From positions 868,001 through 932,000 of the forward strand of contig NZ_JAJOYR010000001.1 in NCBI RefSeq assembly GCF_021202945.1: 64,000 bases of DNA, in the 5' to 3' direction. This DNA is from Stenotrophomonas sp. SY1 (lineage in GTDB: Bacteria > Pseudomonadota > Gammaproteobacteria > Xanthomonadales > Xanthomonadaceae). Numbering within the stretch: position 1 is the first letter of the stretch; each line of letters opens with the position of its first letter. The position numbers were made by a program, and so were the translations under genes. Shown piece by piece: positions 52,334 through 59,797 of this stretch. Under the pieces are notes generated by a model. The model saw nothing but the letters and a program-made list of their open reading frames with translations, was not told the DNA's origin and searched no databases.

Positions 52334-54190
52334 TCACTTGGAGCGGTAACGCAGCGTCAGCTGGTACTCGCGGCCCGGCTGGTTGTACCAGGCAACGGTT
52401 TCGTACTCGCGGTCGAACACGTTGGCGGCCTTGGCCTGCAGGCTCCAGGCATCGTTGATGGCGTATTCAACGCGCAGATCAACGGTACCATAACCGGCCA
52501 GACGCACCGTGTTGGCGGCGTTGTCGAAGCGGTGGCCGCTGCCGGCAGCGGTCACGCCAAGACGCAGCGGGCCGAAGCTCTTGTCCACGTCCAGACGGCC
52601 GCTGGTGCGCGCACGGCGGGCCAGCAGGTTGTCGTAGGTCGCCTTGCCGGAGGTGTGGTCACGCGGGTCGGTGAAACTGGCCTGGGCATTGATGTCGAAA
52701 CCGGCCAGCGACAGGAAACCGGTCAGTTCGGCACCACGGATGCGCGCTTCGGCCACGTTCACCAGATCGAAATTGCTGTCGTAGCCGATCAGCTGGTCCA
52801 CGCGGGTTTCATAGGCGTTGAAGGTCCAGTTCCAGTTGTCGGCGTACTGCGCGATGCCGATGTTCAGGCTCTTGGACTCTTCCGGCTTCAGGTCCGGGTT
52901 GCTGAAGCCCGGGTAGTACAGGTCGTTGAAGGTCGGTGCCTTGAAGCCGGTGCCGGCGCTGGCGGTCAGGCGAAAGCCGTTGCCGAAGGCGAAGCCGTAA
53001 CCCAGGCTGCCGGTGGTGTGGTTGCCGAACTGCTCGTTGTCATCGTTGCGTACGCTGGCCTGCAGCGAGTGCGCGCCGAACTGGCCCTGGTATTCGACGA
53101 ACACGCCGAGGTTGTCGCGGTCCTCGATGTCGTAGGCGGTGGAGCTGGTGACCTTGTCGTTCTGCCAGTCGGCACCGGCGGTCAGCTGCTGGCCTTCGGC
53201 GAGCTGGAAGTCGCCCTGCACGCTGGCGGTGTCGCGACGGGTGTCGAAATTGCTGGCGAAGGTGCGGGTGCCGTTGGCGGCGAAGTAGTTGTCAGCCTGG
53301 TCGCGGTTGCGGCCGACCTGTGCGGTCAGCTGGAATGCATCCGAAGCGGTCCATGCCAGCTTGCCGCCGTACACCTGCTGGACGTTGTCGGCTTCGTTGC
53401 CACCGAAGATGCTGCCGTCGTATTCGTTGAAGCTGTCGGCGTTGAGCACGTGGCCTTCCAGGCTCAGCGTGTCGGTCAGTGCATAACCGGCGCGGACGTT
53501 GATCGAGGTGTTGCGGTAGCCATCACGGTCCGGCTCGTCGGCAAAGCAGCCAGCGCCCCAGCCAGCGGCGGTGCCGCGGCAGGCGTTGATGCCGTCGGTC
53601 TTCTGGTAGCCGCCCTGGGCCGAAACCCAGCCGCGCTCGCCACGGTTGCTGAAGCCGGCGCTGGCCTGGCGCAGGTTGTTGCTGCCGGCAGTGATCGACA
53701 GGTTCTGCTGCAGGCCCTGGCCGGCGGTGCGGGTGAAGATCTGGATCACGCCGCCGATGGCTTCGGAGCCGTACAGGCTCGAACGCGGGCCGCGCACGAT
53801 TTCAACGCGCTCGATCTGGTCAACCGGCAGGTCCTGCAATGCCGCCATGCCGGTGGTGGCCGAGCCCACGCGCACGCCGTCCACCAGCACCAGCACTTGG
53901 TTGGAGTTGGTGCCGCGCAGGAACAGCGAGGTGATCTTGCCGGTGCCGCCCTGGTTGACGAAATCCAGGCCGGCGCGGCCACGCAGCAGTTCCAGCACGG
54001 TGTTGGCCTGGCTGCGGTCGATCTGGTCGCGGTCGATCAGCTGCACCGGCACCACGCTGTCCTTGAGGGCAACCGGGGTGCGGGTGGCGGTGACGGTGAC
54101 GTCGTCCAGCGTGGTCGGCGCCTGTGCGGCGGCAACGGCCGGCAATGCGGCGAGCAGGGCGAGGGAAAGGGTGTGGTGATGCAGTTTCAT
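52334..54190 (-). CDS. btuB: BtuB-type vitamin B12 TonB-dependent receptor
   Basis: The 618-residue receptor starts at ATG 54190 with a signal peptide (LSLALLAALPAVAAAQ) and a TonB box (DDVTVTATRTP). The plug has NTVLELLRGRAGLDFVNQGG and QVLVLVDGVRVGSATTG, then VEIVRGPRSSLYGSEAIGGV. The barrel ends QPGREYQLTLRYRS, in the short-receptor form typical of BtuB. It transports cobalamin across the outer membrane. The adenosylcobalamin riboswitch directly upstream strongly supports this assignment, as does the divergent cobTCS operon. Confidence 0.93.
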   Translation of the reverse strand: MKLHHHTLSLALLAALPAVAAAQAPTTLDDVTVTATRTPVALKDSVVPVQLIDRDQIDRSQANTVLELLRGRAGLDFVNQGGTGKITSLFLRGTNSNQVLVLVDGVRVGSATTGMAALQDLPVDQIERVEIVRGPRSSLYGSEAIGGVIQIFTRTAGQGLQQNLSITAGSNNLRQASAGFSNRGERGWVSAQGGYQKTDGINACRGTAAGWGAGCFADEPDRDGYRNTSINVRAGYALTDTLSLEGHVLNADSFNEYDGSIFGGNEADNVQQVYGGKLAWTASDAFQLTAQVGRNRDQADNYFAANGTRTFASNFDTRRDTASVQGDFQLAEGQQLTAGADWQNDKVTSSTAYDIEDRDNLGVFVEYQGQFGAHSLQASVRNDDNEQFGNHTTGSLGYGFAFGNGFRLTASAGTGFKAPTFNDLYYPGFSNPDLKPEESKSLNIGIAQYADNWNWTFNAYETRVDQLIGYDSNFDLVNVAEARIRGAELTGFLSLAGFDINAQASFTDPRDHTSGKATYDNLLARRARTSGRLDVDKSFGPLRLGVTAAGSGHRFDNAANTVRLAGYGTVDLRVEYAINDAWSLQAKAANVFDREYETVAWYNQPGREYQLTLRYRSK

Positions 54191-54317
54191 GGAAGCTCCT
54201 GGACCCGCGCGCTCCCGCGCAGGGGGATGGGTTGGGCTGCCATGGGAGGGAAGTGACGGAGGTCGCGCACACGGCGCCACAGCCGCCGCCATGCCCTCCG
54301 CATCGCAACCAGTCGGC

Positions 54318-54500
54318 TTTCGGGCCGGTCTCCGGACTCGCAGGCGAAGCAGCATGGCTGCTTCCGACCAGGCGCCTTCCCGTGCCTTGCACAGTGGCGG
54401 TGTTGCCTGGCCTTGTCCTGCTTACCGTTGCGGGGGCAGCGCCGGAATGGCGACATGCTGGAGATCCAGCAGTGCGCGGCACCGGCTTCCCGTTTCAACC
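54318..54500 (-). promoter_or_regulatory. cobalamin riboswitch upstream of btuB
   Basis: On the minus strand the consensus parts appear in order: AACGGGAAgCCGGTGC, the B12 box GCTGCCCCCGCAACGGTAAG, CACTG and GGGAAGGCGCC, then GCGAGTCCGGAGACCGGCC. Together these form the class I adenosylcobalamin riboswitch. The element ends about 130 bases before the btuB start. When cobalamin is bound it should shut off btuB expression. It is on the strand opposite to cobT. Confidence 0.93.
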
Positions 54501-54620
54501 CGCCGGCGCAAGCCGGTGGGTCACCCGAAAGTGCGCGCATTCTATGCCATGAGGCCGGGGAGGGACTGAACGAATATCAGGAACACGGCGATTGCGAGCA
54601 GGAAACCTGCCTCCCAACGC

Positions 54621-54734
54621 GTAGGAGCGGCCTTGGCCGCGAAACTGGCAATGCAAACGTAAGCGGCCTGCCCGCAATTGCTGAGTGGTCCGCGATGGGT
54701 GCCTCCATCAGCTTCGCGTCGCAGGCCGCTCCAA
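54621..54734. repeat. REPIN-like pair with GTAGGAGCGGCC arm
   Basis: The left arm (gtaggagcggccttggccgc) and the inverse right arm (cgcaggccgctcca) flank about 75 bases. The right arm is degenerate compared with the copies at 39993 and 57234. Confidence 0.65.
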
Positions 54735-54837
54735 CGCACGTACGCGCACACACAGCGCCCAGCGCATTGCCGTCCCCACGTTCCTGTTCCCGGCTGGCGG
54801 CTAGAATGCGCACCGCAATCGCAGTATTGGAAACGTC

Positions 54838-55908
54838 GTGACACAAACAGGGTTCGGGCAGGCCTGCGGGCTGCCGTCACAGGAACACCGCCAGCGCGCC
54901 ATCGCCCGCCAGCGCCAGCTGACCAAGCCCGAAGGGGCATTGGGCCGGCTGGAGACGCTGGCCATCGAACTGGCCGCGCTGCAGGGCAGCGACACGCCGC
55001 AGGCGCAGCGCGTGCCGGTGGTGGTGTTTGCCGGTGACCATGGCGTGGCCGCGCAGGGCGTGTCGGCGTATCCGGCCGAAGTCACCGTGCAGATGCTGCA
55101 CAACTTCGCCGCAGGCGGTGCAGCCATCGCTGTGCTGGCACGCGAGCTGGGCCTGCCGCTGCATGTGTGGGATGTCGGCAGCCGTGCCACCGCGCCGATT
55201 GCTGGCGTGGTCAGCGACAAGCCGCGTCATGGCACCGACGACTTCAGCGTCGGCCCGGCCATGTCCGAAGCGGATCTGGAGGCGGCCTTCGCAGCCGGCC
55301 AGCGTGCGGTGGACGCCGCCTGTGTGGACGGTGCCGACCTGCTGGTGTTCGGCGAAATGGGGATCGGCAATACCACCGCTGCCAGTGCGCTGGCCGCCGT
55401 GCTCGGCCCGTTGCCGTTGGACGAGCTGGTCGGTGCCGGCACCGGGCTGGACGCGGTGCGCATGGTGCAGAAGAAAAACATCATCGCGCGCGCGCTGGGC
55501 CTGCATGGCGAAGCCATCGCCGCCGCATCGTCGCCGGGTTGGGAGGCGCTGCGGCGTGTTGGCGGCCTTGAAATCGCCGCGATCAGCGCGGCGATGATCG
55601 CCGCCGCACAACGCAAGGTACCGGTGCTGGTGGATGGTTTCATTGTCTCCGCTGCTGCACTGGCGGCCGTGCGGATCAATCCCGGTGTGCGGCCGTGGTT
55701 GTTGTTCTCCCACCAGTCGGCCGAACGCGGCCACCAGCGTCTGCTGCAAGCCCTGCAGGCACAGCCGCTGCTGGCGCTGGACCTGCGCCTGGGGGAAGGT
55801 TCCGGTGCTGCCCTGGCCTTGCCGCTGGTACGCATGGCCTGCGCGCTGCACAACAACATGGCGACCTTCGCTGAAGCGGCGGTTGCCGATCGTGATGGCA
55901 CGCCATGA
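54838..55908 (+). CDS. cobT: nicotinate-nucleotide--dimethylbenzimidazole phosphoribosyltransferase
   Basis: The 356-residue CobT begins with GTG at 54838. Family motifs include LTKPEGALGRLETLAIELAA, VVVFAGDHGVAAQGVSAYPA and GEMGIGNTTAASALAAVL. The catalytic Glu lies in LLFSHQSAERGHQ near the C-terminus. The enzyme joins 5,6-dimethylbenzimidazole to nicotinate mononucleotide, making alpha-ribazole phosphate for the lower ligand of cobalamin. It overlaps the next gene by four bases and heads the cobT-cobC-cobS operon. No riboswitch precedes it on its own strand. Confidence 0.93.
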   Translation: MTQTGFGQACGLPSQEHRQRAIARQRQLTKPEGALGRLETLAIELAALQGSDTPQAQRVPVVVFAGDHGVAAQGVSAYPAEVTVQMLHNFAAGGAAIAVLARELGLPLHVWDVGSRATAPIAGVVSDKPRHGTDDFSVGPAMSEADLEAAFAAGQRAVDAACVDGADLLVFGEMGIGNTTAASALAAVLGPLPLDELVGAGTGLDAVRMVQKKNIIARALGLHGEAIAAASSPGWEALRRVGGLEIAAISAAMIAAAQRKVPVLVDGFIVSAAALAAVRINPGVRPWLLFSHQSAERGHQRLLQALQAQPLLALDLRLGEGSGAALALPLVRMACALHNNMATFAEAAVADRDGTP

Positions 55909-56492
55909 TCCTGGACCTGATGCGGCATGCCTCGACCGGACGTTCAGGGCATCTGGATGGCCGCACCGATCCGCCGCTGATCGAGGGCGCGATGGATGCG
56001 CTGTACCGCTGCCACACCGGCATCGGCTGGAGCCGGGTGATTGCCTCGCCGCGTCGTCGCGCGCTGGATACCGCGCATGCGCTGGTGGCGGGCAGCAACC
56101 AGTTCTGTGAGATCCACCCGGACTGGGCCGAGCTGGATTTCGGTGATTGGGACGGCCTGCATTTCGACGAACTACCGGCCGAACAACTGGCCGCGTTCTA
56201 CGAAGAACCGCACGACATGGTGCCGCCCAACGGCGAGTCGTGGCAGCAGTTCCAGCAGCGTGTGGAAGAGCAGTTGCATCGTCTGGTCGATGAAGACGAT
56301 GGCGACGGCCTGCCGGTACTGGTGGTCAGCCATGCCGGTGTGCTGCGGCTGGCCATCTCACGCATCTGCGGCATCCCGCTGTCGATGCTGTGGGCGGTGC
56401 GCATCGACTACGGCACGCGCGTAAGGCTGCGCGTGGAGCGCGGCGAGGATGGTCGGCTGTGGGGCGAACTGCTGGAGTTGCGGCAACCATGA
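55905..56492 (+). CDS. cobC: histidine phosphatase, probable alpha-ribazole phosphatase
   Basis: The 195-residue histidine phosphatase has catalytic LMRHASTG (His 8) and ASPRRRALDTA. The second His lies in VLVVSHAGVLRLAI (about residue 145), with the acid Glu in the WAELDFGDWDG segment. Overlaps on both sides (cobT stop, cobS start) and the family pattern support the CobC role, removing phosphate from alpha-ribazole 5'-phosphate. A more general phosphoglycerate-mutase-like phosphatase cannot be excluded from sequence alone. Confidence 0.87.
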   Translation: MILDLMRHASTGRSGHLDGRTDPPLIEGAMDALYRCHTGIGWSRVIASPRRRALDTAHALVAGSNQFCEIHPDWAELDFGDWDGLHFDELPAEQLAAFYEEPHDMVPPNGESWQQFQQRVEEQLHRLVDEDDGDGLPVLVVSHAGVLRLAISRICGIPLSMLWAVRIDYGTRVRLRVERGEDGRLWGELLELRQP

Positions 56493-57220
56493 TCGCGCGC
56501 AGGCTGATCCTGGCCATCCAGTTCCTGACGCGGCTGCCGACGCCGCAGGTGCGCGACTTCCGCCAGGAAGATCTCAGCCGCGCCGCCGTGTATTACCCGC
56601 TGGTGGGCGCGATCATCGGCGTATTGCTGGCCGTGCCGCTGTACACGCTGGGCGACCGGCCGTGGTTGGCCGGCGCGCTCACCCTGCTGGTGTGGGTCTG
56701 GGTGACCGGCGCCCTGCATCTGGACGGGCTGGGCGATGTGGCCGACGCCTTCGGCGCCGCGCATCGTGATCCGCAGCGCTTCCTGGAAGTGCTCAAGGAC
56801 CCACACATGGGCGTGTTCGGCGTGGTCACGCTGGTGATGCAACTGCTGCTCAAGTTCGTGCTGCTGACCGAACTGGCGGTGAGTCCGCTGTGGTTCGGCA
56901 TCGTGCTGGTGCCGGCGTGGGCGCGCTGGGGCACGTTGTGGTGGAGCCAGCGCGTGCCATCGCTGCATGCCAACGGCATGGGCGAGCGTTTCTCGTGGCA
57001 GTTGAGCATGCGCGCGATGTGGCTGTGGGCCGCGCTGCTGGTCGCGGTCAGCGTGTTCGTGGCGTGGCCGTTGTTGGCGGCGCTGCTGGTGGTGCCGCTG
57101 GTGGCGGCGTGGTGGCGCAGCAAGCTGGGCGGCATTTCCGGCGATGGGCTGGGTGCCAGCGTCGAAGTCACTGAAACGATGCTGCTGGTGGTGTTGGCGG
57201 TAGCGGCAGGTTTCGCCTGA
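56489..57220 (+). CDS. cobS: adenosylcobinamide-GDP ribazoletransferase
   Basis: The 243-residue membrane protein starts at ATG 56489, overlapping the cobC stop. Motifs are LILAIQFLTRLPTP near the start, TGALHLDGLGDVADAFGAAH (about residues 70-89, the family's Asp-rich catalytic loop) and LKDPHMGVFGVV. Several hydrophobic helices follow, and it ends with SGDGLGASVEVTETMLLVVL. CobS joins adenosylcobinamide-GDP and alpha-ribazole to finish cobalamin. CobT and CobC make its second substrate. It is the last gene of the operon and is followed by a REPIN-like repeat. Confidence 0.93.
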   Translation: MIARRLILAIQFLTRLPTPQVRDFRQEDLSRAAVYYPLVGAIIGVLLAVPLYTLGDRPWLAGALTLLVWVWVTGALHLDGLGDVADAFGAAHRDPQRFLEVLKDPHMGVFGVVTLVMQLLLKFVLLTELAVSPLWFGIVLVPAWARWGTLWWSQRVPSLHANGMGERFSWQLSMRAMWLWAALLVAVSVFVAWPLLAALLVVPLVAAWWRSKLGGISGDGLGASVEVTETMLLVVLAVAAGFA

Positions 57221-57233
57221 CAACCACGGCATC

Positions 57234-57368
57234 GTAGGAGCGGCCTTGGCCGCGAAGCCAGGAACGCTGCCGATCAGGACGACGTTGGATGTGGCTGCAA
57301 GTGCCGTGATCGTTCACCGCTGCGTGCGTCGGATGCAGCGCTGGCTTCGCGGCCAAGGCCGCTCCTGC
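57234..57368. repeat. REPIN-like pair with long symmetric arms
   Basis: The left arm gtaggagcggccttggccgc and its inverse complement gcggccaaggccgctcctgc enclose a 90-base spacer. This is the cleanest copy of the family in the window, placed between the convergent cobS and the TfoX-like gene. Confidence 0.85.
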
Positions 57369-57381
57369 ACAAAAGCGCGGC

Positions 57382-57744
57382 TCAATCCTCGCCGAAGCGG
57401 ATTTCGCCGGTCTCTTCCTCGTCGGCTTCAACCTGCATGTGCGTTTCATGCACCGGCCCGGCCACCTGTGCGGGACGCAGGGCGGTGAGTTCACCGGCCA
57501 CCGCTTCGTACTCGGCGACCAACTGCTGGCGACGTGCTTCGGGTACGTCCTGCCAATGGCAGCCCAACAGCGCGCCTTCCAGCGAGTACAGCAGGTTGAG
57601 GCTGGGCTTGAAGCCGGCCCGCTTGACCTTCATGAAGGCGCCGACCGCACCGACGTCGATCAGGTCCTGCTCGCTGCGCAGACCGACCTGGCGCAGCCAT
57701 GCCGCGCTCTTCGGGCCGATGTTGCGCAGCTTGGTGGTACTCAC
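57382..57744 (-). CDS. TfoX C-terminal-domain protein
   Basis: The 120-residue protein has a TfoX/Sxy C-terminal domain at about residues 5-80 (LRNIGPKSAAWLRQVGLRSE, then FKPSLNLLYSLEGALLG). A hydrophilic, Glu-rich tail follows. The N-terminal half of full TfoX, which mediates competence activation with CRP, is absent, so the function is uncertain; related stand-alone proteins carry a helix-hairpin-helix DNA-binding-like fold. Its start overlaps the stop of the methionine-sulfoxide reductase gene (ATGA), so the two are one operon. Confidence 0.82.
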   Translation of the reverse strand: MSTTKLRNIGPKSAAWLRQVGLRSEQDLIDVGAVGAFMKVKRAGFKPSLNLLYSLEGALLGCHWQDVPEARRQQLVAEYEAVAGELTALRPAQVAGPVHETHMQVEADEEETGEIRFGED

Positions 57745-58223
57745 TTCAGCGCCTCGACAAACACCTGGGCGATGGCTTCCAGCCCAAGCTGATCATCGGT
57801 ATCGAAACGCGCCAGCACCGGGCTGTCGATGTCGAACACGCCGATCAGCTCTCCGTTGCGTACCAGCGGTACCACCAGCTCCGAGCGCGAGGCCGAATCA
57901 CAGGCGATATGGCCGGGGAAGGCATCCACATCTTCAATGCGCTGGGTCTGGCGGGTGCTTGCGGCCGCACCGCAGACGCCCTTGTGCAACGGAATGCGTA
58001 CGCAGGCCGGCAAGCCCTGGAACGGGCCAACCACCAGTTCGGTACCGTCGAAGAAGTAGAAACCCACCCAGTTGAGCTGCGGCAGCGCGTGGTAGACCAG
58101 CGCCGAGAGGTTGGCCGCGTTGGCGATGCGATCCGCTTCGCCATGCACCAGTGCACGGGCCTGGGCCAGAAGCTGGGCGTACTGTTCCGGCTTGCTGCCG
58201 GTAAGCGTGTTGGAACTGAACAT
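57741..58223 (-). CDS. msrC: free methionine-R-sulfoxide reductase-like GAF protein
   Basis: The 160-residue GAF-domain protein starts at MFSSNTLTGSKPEQ (ATG 58223); the longer frame adds 20 atypical residues. The family cysteines are visible: Cys in GLPACVRIPLHKGVCGAAAS (two Cys ten apart) and Cys in PGHIACDSASRSELVVPLV, the catalytic one. The NWVGFYFFDGTELVVGPF segment and the SELVVPLVRNGELIGVFDID segment line the pocket. The enzyme reduces free methionine-R-sulfoxide with thioredoxin. It shares an operon with the TfoX-like gene. Confidence 0.87.
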   Translation of the reverse strand: MFSSNTLTGSKPEQYAQLLAQARALVHGEADRIANAANLSALVYHALPQLNWVGFYFFDGTELVVGPFQGLPACVRIPLHKGVCGAAASTRQTQRIEDVDAFPGHIACDSASRSELVVPLVRNGELIGVFDIDSPVLARFDTDDQLGLEAIAQVFVEALK

Positions 58224-58308
58224 CGGGAGAGTGTAACGGAGCCCGGTTTCCGGATTCGGTATGCCGCCGTCAGTCCTGGGCAATCCCGGTCATCCGCCGT
58301 TTCACAGA

Positions 58309-58347
58309 CAAAAAAAGACCCGGCAGCGGGAGGGGGTGCTGCCGGGT
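58309..58347 (-). terminator. rho-independent terminator after the phasin gene
   Basis: The stem ACCCGGCAGC/GCTGCCGGGT with a ten-base loop is followed on the minus strand by a run of T residues (the aaaaaaa at 58310-58316 on the plus strand). It lies 44 bases past the phasin stop. Confidence 0.8.
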
Positions 58348-58390
58348 CCGGGTTGCGCGGGGGAGGGACCGCGCAAATCTGGTTATGGGG

Positions 58391-58762
58391 TCAACGCGTC
58401 GTGCGTTCGGCCTTGTTCGGGGCGGGCGCGAAGGGTTTGCGTGCCAGTTCGCCGAGGGCCTCGCCGGTCTTCAGGCTCAGCCCGAAGGCTTCCTGGCTGG
58501 CCGTTGCCAGGCGCTCGAAGTTGTCCCGTGCCACCTGCAGCCCCTTGGGCAGCAGCGCCTGCAGATCCACCTGCGCGCCGGCCGAGGACAGTTCACCGAA
58601 GAACCCCGCCGTGGCGTTGGTGTTGCGCTCCAGCGCCCGCAGCTGCATCCCGAACACGCTTTCAGCGTTCTCCAGCGTCAGCCGATTCGCACGGTTGGCC
58701 GCAGCGGCGAACTGCTGGGTGTAGCGGCTGAAATCGTTGGCCTGGGCAGACATCGCGGACAT
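58391..58762 (-). CDS. phasin family protein
   Basis: The 123-residue protein starts at MSAMSAQANDFSRYTQ (ATG 58762; ATG 58753 also possible). It consists of amphipathic helices with a phasin pattern (FAAAANRANRLTLENAESVF, LERNTNATAGFFGELSSAGA, ARDNFERLATASQEAFGLSL). Phasins coat polyhydroxyalkanoate granules, but many occur in species without such granules and may be general helical proteins. No PHA genes are seen in this window. A strong terminator follows. Confidence 0.82.
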   Translation of the reverse strand: MSAMSAQANDFSRYTQQFAAAANRANRLTLENAESVFGMQLRALERNTNATAGFFGELSSAGAQVDLQALLPKGLQVARDNFERLATASQEAFGLSLKTGEALGELARKPFAPAPNKAERTTR

Positions 58763-59242
58763 CCGGAGTACCTGTGTTGCGTCGCAGCATAGCGCGGATT
58801 TTGCGCAGTGCAACATGTCTCGTTGCGCTTGCTTTAACCGTTCAGGTTGAAGGCCGAATGCAGTGTTCCTTCGCTTACGCCGAGGGAGAGGGGCGGATTG
58901 GGGAGGGGGCTTCCAAGCTCCCATTCTTTCGCCAGAGACGAAGGGCCGGCTATGGAGTGGGCCTGTCGCTTGATTGGGTTCGGAGCGCAACGCCGTAAAG
59001 GCACCCCTCCCGGCCCTCCCCTACGCTCCGCGCAAGGGAGGGGGAGATCGCGGTATCTGCCAGATTGCTGCCGCAAGCGCATGAGCAGCACCCTCCCTTT
59101 CGCCGAGGGCGAAGGAGAGGGAGGGGTGCTTTCGGCAATCGATCCAAAGCCGCGGTGACGCTGACGCTGGAATTGCCCGGTGCGGCTATTGCTGGAGTCT
59201 TCCCAGCCTCGCGGCTTAAGCCGCTCCCACAAGAAGCGGGGC
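58763..59242. other. 480-base gap between phasin and queD genes, mostly repeats
   Basis: The gap holds a C/G-run repeat cluster (about 58866-59130), with arms gagggagaggggcggattgg and cctccctttcgccgagggcg. A single REPIN-like arm (59203-59232, gcctcgcggcttaagccgct) lies near its right end. I find no gene here. Confidence 0.6.
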
Positions 59243-59599
59243 TTACGGCCCGCGATAGCTGCACCCGGAGGTGCAGGTCTCATGCACCACCACTTCGCTC
59301 AACAGCGGCAGGGTCGGCTTGAGGCGGTCCCAGATCCACATCGCCAGGCGCTCGCTGGTGGGGTTCTCCAGGCCGGGGATGTCGTTGAGGTAGTTGTGGT
59401 CGAGCTGGTCGTAAAGCGGCTGGAAGGCAGCCTTCAGATCGCTGAAATCCATGATCCAGCCGGTGTCCTGGCCGGGTTCGCCGCTGACCTTGAGCTCGAC
59501 CCGGAACGAATGGCCGTGCAACCGGGAACACTTGTGGCCCGGCGGGACGTTGGGCAGCCGGTGGGCGGCCTCGAGGGTGAAAACCTTGAAAATATCCAT
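59243..59599 (-). CDS. queD: 6-carboxytetrahydropterin synthase QueD
   Basis: The 118-residue QueD has zinc-ligand histidines His 13 (AAHRLP), His 28 and His 30 (LHGHSF), the catalytic Cys 24 ([10 protein letters not shown]) and the Asp-His pair DHNYLND at residues 67-73. It converts 7,8-dihydroneopterin triphosphate to carboxytetrahydropterin in queuosine (preQ0) biosynthesis. Length and motifs match the family. The gene is monocistronic here; no other queuosine gene is adjacent. It is divergent from the TonB-dependent receptor gene. Confidence 0.93.
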   Translation of the reverse strand: MDIFKVFTLEAAHRLPNVPPGHKCSRLHGHSFRVELKVSGEPGQDTGWIMDFSDLKAAFQPLYDQLDHNYLNDIPGLENPTSERLAMWIWDRLKPTLPLLSEVVVHETCTSGCSYRGP

Positions 59600-59797
59600 G
59601 GGCGCAATTGTAGGGCGCGCGTGCGGCGATGCACCTGACTGGTGAGGCAGTCGGGCGGGAGCAGGGTGTTTATTTATCCATCGCGATGGAGAGATGTAAC
59701 GACTTGTTATGTCCGCATGAAGGGATGTTATTGGCCGGACATTTGCCGGCCATGCGCTACTGGCGGCGTTGTCTCCGCTTCCCTCCCCCTGGTCTCC

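Noticed and set aside
52322..54256. Plus-strand open frame of 644 codons opposite btuB
   Set aside because: btuB with its riboswitch lies on the minus strand; the plus frame is Val/Gly/Ala-rich without a domain.
57234..57368. Long inverted repeat considered as an insertion-sequence terminus
   Set aside because: There is no transposase in the spacer or next to it, and the arms match the dispersed REPIN-like family.
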